From: Hymenopellis radicata
Taxonomy: Eukaryota > Basidiomycota > Agaricomycetes > Agaricales > Physalacriaceae
NCBI GenBank assembly: GCA_015501595.1
Contig: JADNRX010000103.1
Location: 62,001 to 126,000 of the forward strand
DNA: 64,000 nucleotides
Reading direction: 5' to 3'
Part shown: positions 31,425 through 42,300 of the stretch, in pieces
Numbering within the stretch: position 1 is the first letter of the stretch
How the letters are laid out: every line of letters starts with the position of its first letter
Program-made: the position numbers and the translations under genes
The notes under the pieces: generated by a model
What the model saw: only the letters and a program-made list of their open reading frames with translations
Databases searched by the model: none
What the model was told of the DNA's origin: nothing

Positions 31425-33384
31425 ATGTGCATTTCCCGCGACGAAGCTTGACATACATGACATTCAAGTTCACGCCCATCACGAGATTTTCATTGCCATT
31501 CTTGCTCAGTATACCCGACGTTCTCAATCATAGTAGTAGGACACATAAAACTGTTGTATTACCAATGTACATCTCCAATATGGAACGTGCTTCTGCTTTT
31601 CAGAGTAACACTACGCTGCAAGCGAATGCGGCCTGTCTATTAATTGATTATGGCTTATTCAGTGTTCGTTATGCTGCGCGAGAGTTTTGATCTCGGCGCC
31701 AAGGAGGGTTTCATAATTGTGTATAGCAGCGCCGCAGGTTCTACCTTCTTCTGTACAAAATGACGCCACCAAATGTGCTTGCGGAAGTTTCCCGACTGGA
31801 CGCCCGCGATAATGTACGTGATTTGTGTAATGATTAGAAGCTCTTCTACTCTAAGTACTAAAGACTGGATTCGAGATATACATCTGGGGTTCTAAAGGAT
31901 CAACGGCTGGACGGTGTAATAACCGGCCTTAACTAGACCTCAAATAGGTCGCTCTAACATGTGGGACTGAGTCTTTCGTCGTTTATGAGGACCTTGGGCT
32001 TTTGTTCGTTGACCGCCTGCTACAGGAACGAGAATGGTTCCAAAGGCGGCGCAATGTGGAAGAGGAGGAGGAGGCGGCAGATTGGATACACGAAATGGCA
32101 TCCATGACTGGAGAAACAGATCGGAGATCCGGGCAACCTGGCGCCCTTCCAAGTCGACGTGTGTAGCCCGGAAATGGGATATCAACTGTGCTGGGACCGA
32201 GAACGGCGGTCCTTTCTACAGCCGCGGATTGGACAGGGTAAAGCGCGTGTATGGTCCATATGGGAGTCTTTGATATGGTCATGGAGCTCATTTTTTTGTG
32301 TGATAGAGTTGAGTGTATGTGGTACATTTCTTGAGATTGCACCGATATCCTACTTGGTCTCTGCCAGTCTCCGTTCGGTGATGCTGCACCCGATGCTACA
32401 AGCAGCAGGTCAATACAAGGCCGTCAAGTTGAACAGATAGAACTCACACAACTGTAGGAATGCCAACACGAAAGAACGGCCGTACAGTCTCTGTCCCTGC
32501 TCCCCTCGCACGCCAAGCCCGAGGCGACTATTGCGTTCTTGGCCAGTTCAAGGAAGGTATCCTCGTTGATTTCGACGACGCAAGACTGTGAGGACATGGA
32601 CATTAAACATGAGTTGGAATAAAATTGCCTGTCACATGACCCTTGCGATGACAATCACTCGATACATTCGAATCAGTTATCAGAATTCGAAGACAGGAAG
32701 TGCATACAGTGTCCACGTTTCGCGTAAGCAGGAATCAATTTCTCGTTATTATTTGCACTGTCGGTGCAGTCGAAGTCTGATCGTTTGCATATTGCAACGA
32801 CATATCCCACTACAATTTTCGGACGGACGCTGACATTCGTCCTTTTATTCGTCTGCGAGCCAGCTTCTCCTCAAACGACGTTGACGGCTCTCATGGCTCA
32901 ATCCTTCTCATAAGCCCCGTACCATCGTGAGAATGTCGCGCTTTTCCATACTATCTCCGCTAATAGACGGGATGTTGACCAGACCTCTTCTCGCGGCTTT
33001 CTGGGCAGTTGAATCTAACGTCGTAGCGTCAACGGGGCTTATACTCTTCATATCGGTAACTTACTGTGATTAAACCCGACGCAGCATTACTAGTCTCAGA
33101 AAGTCACAAGGTCTGTAATTGAGCATCGGAAGAGGACACTGCAACTGAAGTCCCGTCGATGGCCATGAAGCGAATGGCACTGCCCTAGCCTAAACTGAAC
33201 GACTTATCTTCGTGTAGTATCAACAAGTCGTATGATATTCAGTCTAAGCATTGCCTAGGGAAATAAGTGAGATGATGAATCAAACCCATTAGACAACCTA
33301 CATATTACACATTTGATACAGACCAGCCAAAGGCTTCCCAGAAAATAAGGTAGAAATGCAGCACCACGAATGGCATTTCTCCAG
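31425..33384. other. Gene-poor 2-kb stretch
   Basis: A plus-strand segment near 32030-32170 (NVEEEEEAADWIHEMASMTG) could be an exon but cannot be extended. Nothing else is supportable: no tRNA, no inverted repeats, no conserved motif. Confidence 0.35.
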
Positions 33385-33912
33385 CTAGTTCTCTCGCCAC
33401 TGGTGGGTGCAAGCTGTGCATCTAAATCGACGTGAGATGGGAATCATGGACAGATAGTCGCGTAGCTTTACCGATAAACTAGTATTCGCCATGAGCAGGT
33501 GAGCGGTGTAAGGGAAGGAAGCAGGCTTACACGTAGTCATGGGCTCGTCTGCAGACCTGATCTGGAGCTGATAGAAATACGCCTTGTCGTTGTTGCATTT
33601 CCCGCACGATGCTATATAGATCGCGTCAGTAACGAGCAGGTCGAGATTCGTCAATAGATCTAGCCTTGAGTCGCATCTGCATGCTCCCATGCCTGATCTC
33701 CTCCGAGAACGTCGTCGATTTCCTTTCTTTTCAGTCTTGTCCGCGAAGTCATCTAGTCCGGTGTAAGAACGAGAAATGCCCAGGCTATGTTTGGGTCGGC
33801 CGACCTGCTTCGTTATAGGGAATTCGTAGGGGCAGGTATTACAGGACCATTTGTTATACCCTGTTGCGGAGGAAATGACGAGCATATTGGCGCAGGTAGG
33901 GCAAAACAGCAT
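33385..33912 (-). CDS. RPC11: RNA polymerase III subunit RPC10/Rpc11 (POLR3K)
   Basis: Exon 1 from ATG 33912 reads MLFCPTCANMLVISSATGYN and KWSCNTCPYEFPITKQ, the N-terminal zinc ribbon. Exon 2 gives MTSRTRLKRKEIDDVLGGD and WEHADATQ. Exon 3, after an apparent GC-AG intron (33612-33664), gives ASCGKCNNDKAYFYQLQ and IRSADEPMTT, the invariant TFIIS-like hairpin with its acidic DE. The final exon gives RCTACTHQWREN-stop, completing the second zinc ribbon. The subunit provides intrinsic RNA cleavage and termination/reinitiation by Pol III. The last acceptor is ambiguous: the only AG in place would remove the Phe-Tyr-Arg expected before the last CxxC. Essential housekeeping gene, 5' end facing the SPRY gene. 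Confidence 0.93.
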   Translation of the reverse strand: MLFCPTCANMLVISSATGYNKWSCNTCPYEFPITKQVGRPKHSLGISRSYTGLDDFADKTEKKGNRRRSRRRSGMGACRCDSRLDLLTNLDLLVTDAIYIASCGKCNNDKAYFYQLQIRSADEPMTTCKPASFPYTAHLLMANTSLSVKLRDYLSMIPISRRFRCTACTHQWREN

Positions 33913-34054
33913 CTGAGATGGGAGTGAAAAAGAGAGATCAGAGGGATGACGTGAGCATGTGATCGCATCTTATCTACCCCTAACTGGCGGAATGAACATG
34001 GATTGGATAGCCTTGCTTGTCCTTTAACCGCCACCACTACAATTTATCGACAGC

Positions 34055-35113
34055 AATGGCTGGATTTTTTAACAAATTGAAGGACTCCCTCAAAGGCGAC
34101 TCTGACGGCCGCCAAAGCCAATCTACTTCGGATTTCAGATACCCGATGGACGAACCTCCTGCATGGGCGGCAGCGCCAGAGAAAAGTGTGAGTCTATAAC
34201 ACGCTTCATGGACGTCGCGCTAACGTAGCGACATCCCAGCACAAATATGGGAAATTCCACGAGGCTCCTGAAGACGAATATCGCGCTGCAGAGGAGTACT
34301 GCGAGCGCAACCCTCTTCAGCCACCCCGCCTCTTGCCTTCGTATATGGTCGAGCAGATTAACGGCCTTGGAGTCAAGGCGTGGGGCCTCGAAATTCCAAA
34401 TGAGCCTAGATTCGTGGGCGCTGTGTACAATATCCAGCATGACACCAAGACGCCTGCTGTGATTCGCGTGCAGACGAGCCACAAATGTCGCGATTACTGT
34501 TTGCTCAGTAACCTGCCTATCATGGCGGGTTACTATGATATCCCGGGCAAGGTCGGATCTTATTATGAGATTCTTATCCATAAGATGGATGGGATTATAT
34601 CTGTTGGTTAGTGTCTTCCTTCGGCATATCCCTGATTAAACGTTTGAATCGCTGTCTGCAGGCACAGCATGCCGGCCGTATCCTACCTGGAGACACGCAG
34701 GATGGAATCGCCTCAGCTCCGGCCTCCATCTGGACGACTTCCGCAAGTTCTTCGAAGATCCGGACGGCGGGAAGGATTACACCGACGCTCTTCAGTCTAT
34801 TCGACCTGGGGACACGATAGGCTGTGGCTACGAGTACCGCAGCGGGACTCTATTCTACACCTACAACGGGATCCGTCTGCCGAATGCGTTCACGGGCATA
34901 TACTTGCCCCGCCAGAACTATGATGTGTTTGCGGCGATCGGGGTGGAGGGCGTGTGTGACTTTGAGGTCAACTTTGGAGGGGAATTGGTCAAGTGGCAGG
35001 AAGGGAATGAGTGGCAGTGGAAGGTTGAAGGGATTATTGGGCGCCTTAGTGGCTCCGATGGGATCGACGAGGAACTTCCATCTTACAGTCAGATGCAGCA
35101 ACCCATGTTTTGA
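34055..35113 (+). CDS. SPRY-domain protein, Ssh4/Ear1-like
   Basis: Three exons: 34055-34187, 34240-34606, 34662-35113; all junctions GT-AG, frame intact. N-terminus MAGFFNKLKDSLKG, then RNPLQPPRLLPSYMVEQING. The SPRY core covers WGLEIPNEPRFVGAVYN, GYYDIPGKVGSYYEILIHKM, ISVGTACRPYPTWRHAGWN, LHLDDFRKFFEDPDGGKDY, GDTIGCGYEYRSGTLFYTYN, FTGIYLPRQNYDVFAAIGVE and FEVNFGG. The Gly-Trp-x-(7)-LH.DD..K and GD.IGCGY..RSG.LF.T.NG blocks are SPRY hallmarks; yeast Ssh4 and Ear1, with the same layout, act as adaptors for the Rsp5 ubiquitin ligase at endosomes. This copy lacks an obvious transmembrane anchor. The C-terminal PSYSQ could serve as a PY-like motif, which is weak. Confidence 0.85.
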
Positions 35114-35326
35114 AATAAGTATTTGAGTCTATGAATGACATTTTGAATGTACAACAGTTTATCTCCTTTTTTATTGCTTGAGATTGATTTTCTTTCGAGA
35201 ATGTGGCATCCAGCGCCTTGATTGATCCCTGTTGGAAGACACGACGTTTTCCGCCACACGTGATCGCATCTTTCTTCTTGACCGTCATCATCTCACCAGC
35301 AATCTGCTTCTCAATCGCGACCAATC

Positions 35327-36249
35327 ATGTCTGGGGTTGTCAGCGTCTTTGTTGTATCTCCGGATACAAGTTCTGAAAGGAGACTCGAACTGCATACAAC
35401 TGTCGAGCAACTAAAAGTAACCGATTTGGCGATTCCCATCTGGACCGAGACTTATCTGCCCTTGCTCTCATTAGGGAAAGCTCGAGCTGATTACTGGCAT
35501 TCCTGTCGCCAATCAGATTATCAAACTCTACAATTCTGAAAATGATCCCACTGTGCTCGCGGAGCTGTCTGATGATACAAAGCCACTCGGATTTTATGGT
35601 CTTCGAAGCCTGCAGTTGCTCAAAGTATGTTTCCACGTTCCTTTGAGTGTGGTTGAGTCGAGCTAATGTTACTAGGTAGACGATCTGAACCCGTCTGCCA
35701 CCCTCACTGGGCAGCTCACGGACGTGTCTCAAGTCGACAAGTTCGAGTTGACAAACGCTGAGTATGAGGCGCGCGCAGGCGAGTTATTTAGATCTTGAGT
35801 GATTTGTGATTAACGTCACTTGTAGATACCGTGCTGGCTTTCAAGCAGCGTAACAAGGTTGGACGATTCGCGCCCAAAGACCAGACCAAGGCTACTACGC
35901 CAGAGATCGATGTTAATATCCCAGTCGGTTCGCGATGTGAGGTCGAGTCCACGGAGGCTGGTTTCAGCAAACGTGGGACGGTGCGGTTCGTCGGCTTAAC
36001 GAAGTTTGGTACCGGTGAAGGTGTCTGGGTCGGTGTTGAGTACGATGAACCTTTTGGAAAGAATGATGGCTCGTGAGTCTTACTTCATTCTTGAATTCGG
36101 AGCGCGTCTGACGCTTCTATAAATGTAGCGTGCAAGGGGAGCGATACTTTACGTGTCGACCCAAGTATGGTGTATTTGTGCGTCCTGAAAAGGTTAAAGT
36201 AGGAGATTATCCAGAGGAAGCGCTTGATCTTGATGATGAGGAAATGTAA
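35327..36249 (+). CDS. ALF1: Tubulin-folding cofactor B (CAP-Gly)
   Basis: ATG at 35327; exon 1 ends at 35416 ([20 protein letters not shown]), intron to 35474. The N-terminal ubiquitin-like domain continues [18 protein letters not shown] ... [20 protein letters not shown]. The third intron (35779-35825) starts with GC, AG|GCGAGT. The CAP-Gly domain gives [69 protein letters not shown]. It ends DLDDEEM, close to the acidic terminal motif of this family. The product captures beta/alpha-tubulin folding intermediates and, with cofactor E, dissociates the dimer; cytosolic. Full length, no lesions. Confidence 0.93.
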
Positions 36250-36971
36250 AGGTGTGTGTGGATTCTTGTCGTGAGGTTGGCATTCCGATTTTGACTTGAT
36301 CTCAGTAACCAGCGCCGTGTATATTTTAATGTCCATCAGTCGCTGTCTCAAGGATTTGCTGCGTGCTGAATTAACATGTCAGGGGGTGAAGTCTCATCTT
36401 CGTTTGTACGACTCTATAGGTCTGTGATGGCTCCTCAGCCCAATGGCACCAGTACGTCGTACCATCGATGCAAAGGCAAACTTGAACGGGCTTGCCTCGA
36501 GCGCTCTGCTCATCCGGCGCATATGATTTCCGGAGACAGGTGATTTCGTCAACTCGGGGACCGGGAGACGCGTCAAAGATTTTCACTACTCAATGCTGAT
36601 TGATTTTGTAGTATTAAGTATATACTGTGCAGGGAAGTAAGCATTAAGGCGGCCCTATTTGTTGACGCGTATGAGAGGTCTTCGGCTCTGTGATTCGATA
36701 TGATTCTGGAAATGGTGCTGCGTTCTAACACGTCGTCCTCCGATTCGGGGCTATGACTTTTTCCGACGCGAAGTTACATTTATACAGAGCCATAATTAAG
36801 CCACGAATAATCCCTTGAACATCCTAACTGTCAGTGGACGCGTCCCCAAGGAGCTCCGATTACGTCACAGGTCTCACTCTGCTCCTTGCCCTCGGCGCGC
36901 CTTGGACCACTACCACCATCACCAGGATCCCCGCCAACACCGTGCTCGACGTCGCCCGCCCGCCCTTTAGA
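36250..36971. other. Intergenic/promoter of DGAT2
   Basis: 3' flank of the cofactor B gene and 5' flank of DGAT2. A weak TATA-like TTTATACAG is at about 36778. Nothing else is supportable. Confidence 0.4.
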
Positions 36972-38704
36972 ATGTCGCCGATGTCGACGACGACGGAGCA
37001 AGGACTCAATGCGAAGCTGACCGCAGCGTCGCGCTCGCTATCGGCGTCCTCTCTTCGAGGAAAACTGTCTGAACTGGCGACGACGCCGTTGAAGCCGGTC
37101 AAGGACACGCTAAAGGCCCATTTCGAGTGCGTCTCTGTTTTTTTCCGATGCTGAAAAATGTACTAAAACCCGATGGCAGCTTTGTGCCATCTCAGATACC
37201 GACAGAGAGGAGGCTGCAGACATTGGCGGTGACGCTGTGGTCGCTGCTGATATGGGGCTCAATCACATTATGGGTGTATTTATGGTCAGCTATGGTCTTC
37301 GTGGACAAGACCCACTGGCTGACGCAGGCTTAGCTCGTACCCGGCACTGTGGCCGCTGCTCCTGGCATATCTAATTTGGATCCACTACATCGACAAGGCT
37401 TCCGTACACGGTGCCCGCCCGAGCCCATGGTTCCGCCGGATATCTTGGTGGAGATACTTTGCAAACTACTATCCCGCATCGTATGTTGATCTAAACCTTG
37501 CATTGCCCTAATTGACCCCTTTGCAGATTGTTAAAGGTGGGCCTTGACTTGGATCGCGTAGGACGTCAGTGCTCAAGGAAGATTGCAGGAAGCAGACCTA
37601 CCCGCCGACCGCAATTATGTCTTTGGATATCACCCCCACGGTGAGTATGTGCAAGCCGATTCTAGATGAAAACTAACAGTCAACTAGGTATTATCGGAAT
37701 GTACGTTGCATTTCGTTTGACTGAAAGTCGATGCTCACCGACTACAGGGGAGCTTTCGCGACCTTTGCCACTGAAGGTATACTTCTTGTCGACTTTAGAT
37801 TCCCGAGCTGACTGTTGCAGCGACCGGATTCTCCAAGGCTTTCCCGGGAATAATTCCACATCTCCTCACTCTCGCCAGCAACTTCAAGATGCCATTCTAT
37901 CGCGACGTCGCCCTTGCTCTAGGGGTATCCAGCGTCAGCAAACGCTCCTGCATCAACATCCTAAAAAGTGGTCCTGGCCACTCCATCACCATTGTCGTCG
38001 GAGGGGCTGCCGAAAGTCTTAGTGCCCATCCTGGAACGGCAGATTTGACATTGCGGAGACGGTTGGTTTTGTTCTTCTGTCCGTGTTCTTTTCTGAATGT
38101 TCCCACCAATAGACTTGGCTTTATCAAGATTGCCATTCAGCATGGGCACGTCTTCTAGTGGCGCATATTCTGAGGTACCTAACGTAAAATCTATAGAGCT
38201 GACCTGGTACCTGTCTTCTCGTTCGGTGAAAACGACATCTTTCAGCAGATGCCCAATGAACGAGGGACCGCCATCTTTTCCATTCAGAAAAAGTTTCAGT
38301 CTGTCTTCGGGTTTACGCTCCCGTTGTTCCATGGCCGTGGAATGCTTAATTGTATCTGCTTGCTCCAAGTTTCCCTTCGGTCCCGCTGACGACCCCCATC
38401 AGATAGTACTGGTCTGCTGCCTTATAGACGGAGAATTGTCGTCGTTAGTGAGTGGGTTCTCCTTTCTCCATTCCTCGGTATTCATCGGTCTGCAGCTGGA
38501 CGACCTATCCATGTAACGAAATACGAAAAGCCTGATATAGAGGAAGTTCGGAGAATCCAGAACTTATACATTGCTGAATTGACGAGGTGTGTTACGCTCT
38601 TATCGACTGTTTTCATCTACTCATCTTGACTAAATAGAATTTGGGAGACGTACAAGAATGAGTTTGCCAAGGCGCGGAAGAGGGAGCTTAACATTATTGA
38701 CTGA
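36972..38704 (+). CDS. DGA1: Diacylglycerol O-acyltransferase type 2
   Basis: The ATG at 36972 (MSPMSTTTEQ) was chosen as the first good start; an upstream in-frame ATG (36834) adds a poor N-terminus. About eleven short exons join without frame loss: TERRLQTLAVTLWSLLIWGS (first membrane segment), LLLAYLIWIHYID, SPWFRRISWWRYFANYYPAS, NYVFGYHPHG (catalytic HPHG), GIIGMGAFATFAT, FSKAFPGIIPHLLTLASNF, VSKRSCINILKSG, ITIVVGGAAESLSAHPG, LGFIKIAIQHGADLVPVFSF, GENDIFQQ, GLLPYRRRIVVV, GRPIHVTKYEKPD and ELTRIWETYKNEFA, stop 38702. The intron at 38146-38196 begins GC. The enzyme makes triacylglycerol from diacylglycerol and acyl-CoA at the ER and lipid droplets. Confidence 0.92.
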
Positions 38705-39342
38705 ATGAATACGCACTGCTGTGTGCTTCCTCCTGTAGAGGTCTCGGGTTGTCCTTGCTGTTGAACACTACACGTGTCGATAGATTCATCGAACATTTGT
38801 TGTCTTGTACATTACCATTACTTGCCCTTTCATGGTTGTAATTTTGCTGCGATTGGTACTCGAAAATGCATGTATTGTCCCATAATTTAAATAAGTAAGC
38901 CTACTCCTTAGGGCCGCGGAGACTGTCAAAGTTCCAGTCCATTAGATATATTCTATCGGTATCGTCGATATAAGAATGGCAAGACTGTGTGCGCCACTGC
39001 ATGCCAAGAAGTGAAATCAGATTCTATCTATAGTATGCGTGCGGTACAAAGAAACATGCTGCGAAATGAGCGACTGGAAAGCGGTAAATTAAGTACAGCG
39101 AATAACCGGATGATGTTAGATGAGACCACGAAAAAGAAAATGAGGAAAGGAGACGCCAAGCGGTATAATAGATGCGCAGGAAGAGATCCTAATAAAGACG
39201 CCAGAGTTCGCTCCGTAATACTACGATTACACGCTAAAGCTGTGGACGAGTAAATGTTAGACGGGGAGGAGTGATGGTGTGAAAGAAAGGACGTACGTTA
39301 CAGAATGCGAGGTACCATAGCGGCAGCTCAGACCACGCGAGA

Positions 39343-42300
39343 TTACAGTTGGCGAGTAAAGCCCGACCAGGCATTGTCCACGCGTTTGGCTGGCCACCCG
39401 ACGTACACACCGCCCGCTTCGGCGACCTCACCCGACGTTAAGAGGGTGTGCTCGCAGAGCATGCTGCTGTCTTCCATAGATGCGCCGGATAGTAAGCGAG
39501 AACCAGATCGCAAGGCACAGCTGGCAGAGAGAGAGATTAGCAGAATGTTAAGAAAGAAGGGATGGACGCCTACCCATTGCCGATTTTCAAAGGGTTGAGC
39601 GCAAAGTTTCCACGAGAGTTGATGTGTGCCACGACAGAGCAGTTGTCCAGCGCGACCTTGTCGCCAAGCTCGACCAGATCAGGCTCCGTCATCAGACCCG
39701 CCTTGCCGCCCGGATAGATCGCGCAGTTCCGGCCAATCTTCGCACCCAGCGCACGGAAGTACCACACGATGAAGATCGTGCCCGTCAGCGGCGCCAGAAC
39801 ACCGCCGTTGCCGTAGCCCTTGTACAGCGGACGCGCGAGCGTCAGGTGCAGCTGCCAGCGCTGGCAGTAGCTGCTCTTGTCCCACTCGTAGCGGCCGGGT
39901 CGTCTCCGGCGGATCACAATCCATTTAGTGAGGATGACCCAGACGAGCGCGATGAGCGCCTGGAGGTTGCACGCCGCGATGAACGCGCCGGCGATCAGCG
40001 CGTACACGATCCCGAAGCGGTACCACACGTCGTCGAAGAGCCCGTACTGCCCAAAGTGGATGCTGATCTGGCGCAGCGCTTGCGCGCCGGCGACAGCGGA
40101 GATGGACCAGTACGCCGCGGAGAGACACGCGACGGCGACGTTCACCACGAGGAGTATCGAGTACGGGATGACGAAGAAGTTGGCCTGGCGTTTGTAGAAC
40201 GCGCGTCCAAACGGTGTCGTGGTGTCGCTATGGGGATTGGATCCTTGGTGCCTTTGTTGAAGCAGATAGCCTGGCCGCGATCTAGAGTGTGTTGTACAGT
40301 GAGTGAATTGTTGTGAGGCACGAAGCGGGGATGAACATACCGCTTCCCATCCAAGTGGACCCGTCTTCGTACCTAGCCCCGCGACTCGTGAGCGTACCTG
40401 ACCCCAGGACGGTACGTCGCCCGACGGTGACCCCAGGGAGGATGACAACTCGGTCAGCAATCATAGCTAGGATACGGGCGAAATTGTCAGTCACCCGACG
40501 ACGAAGAATAGAGTTACAAACGGCATACCTCCATCTTTCACAACAACCTTTTGAGTTCCGAGGCAATCAGTCGTGAAGACTTCTGAGCGAGATCCAAACA
40601 CGACGTCGTTGCCGATCTCCAGCAGCTCGGGGTCGAGGCAGTAGATGCCGGAACCGGGCCAGTAGACGCGCTGCCCGATCTTCGCTCCCATGATTCGGTA
40701 GACGATGGACACGGCTTCGTAATGTGTACCCAGGATGGAGAATGATCGCTTCAAGTTGTCCTGAGAGAGGAGCGTACCATTGATATAGCGGCGGAGGAGT
40801 GTCCCTTGTCCTTGATCAGCAGCAAGCCTGACCTTGCTCAAGCCAAGCATGCGCTTGACGATAAGCGACAACATAAGGTGGAGGAGGGGAGTGAGCACTG
40901 CGCGCGCCATTCGGGAGACGGCATGGTAGAAGACACGCTCTGGCAGAGCAAACCAGAAGATGACGGCGACGAGAGAGTTCGAGTTGGGAGGAATGAACTC
41001 GGTCTGGTAGAGCATGAGCCAGATAGCAGCAAACCATGGGACATCTAGAAGAAGGGATGAGTAATAACATCATTAGAGCTTTGAATTGCACGTACAAGAT
41101 GCCAGCTCGACGAGGAAGATGATAGGGAAGGCGATGAACAGCTTCAAGAAAAAGTTGGGCTCGCGGATACCGGTGCGGTTGTACTGCGCATACTCCGGCG
41201 GGGACGGGTTCTCCAAGGACGAAGCATGAGGTCCGTAGACCGTTCCTTCTGGGATATAAGAGCCAGGCGATAACTGGGTATAAGTGTTGACCACCGCGTT
41301 TTGGCGACAACAATGTCATCAAGGCGGAAGAACCCATCGCGCTCCACGCAGAAGCCGCGGACGAGCGCGTTGTCGATCCGGCAGCCGTCGTCGAGACGGA
41401 TGAGATCGTACTCGCCGAGCTTGACCTTTTTGGAGATGGAGACGTTCTTGCCAATCTTCGCGCCGAGCAGGCGGTAGTACAGCTTCTCGAGCGAGGGATG
41501 CATGGAGAAGATACCGCGGCCGGCGGTCCGGAGACTTTGGTTCACAATCCACCATCGCAGGTAGTAGACGGACCAACTAGGAATAAGAATAAAATATTTT
41601 AGTGTGATTTCCCACAAAGGTGTAAGGAGACCTTACAATCTGTATGTCCCTGGTTTGTACTTGCCAATCACGATCCATTTGAAGAGTATAGCGGTTATGG
41701 GCGCGATTATTCTGACTCCTAGACGAGCGGCGCAAATGGAGGCCAAGAGAGCGCCAAGACGCTGTTCGAAACTGTCGTCGATCAAAGGAGCCATGTACGA
41801 CATACAATACAACAAGAGGGCCCCTACATCAAACTGTCAGAAATGGAATGGATCGGAGCTGTGGTGAGACCTACATGTTGCCGCGGTCTTCAAGGGATAG
41901 AAGAAGATGAACGGTATGATCTGTACGAGCAGGGATAACGGGTGCGCCGAGCCACGAGATTTAGACGATGTAGCAGATTCGTCTTGCCAATCAAAGTTGA
42001 GCGTCGCATCAGAAGGCGTGTTGGGCTCGTCGTAAGTCTCTTCTTGACAGAGAGGCTGCGCTCCTGAGCTTCGATGAGGGATACGATACCCGCGACGGTG
42101 CTATTGGTGAAGATGGCAGAGACGGGTACACTGACATTGCACCGCTTGCGAATGTGGTATGACAGCTTTCCGAGTAACAGGGAGTTACCGCCGAGTAAGA
42201 AAAAGTCCGAGTCCAAGTTGACCATCCCGGGTTCGATGGAAAGCAGATCAGAAATGATGTCACGAACTACCAGCGCGTTGTTCGACATGGCTGACTCGTT

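Noticed and set aside
39624..40316. 230-codon plus-strand ORF rich in Arg and Glu
   Set aside because: Antisense of the third beta-helix module of the Pls-like gene; the minus strand has clear family motifs.
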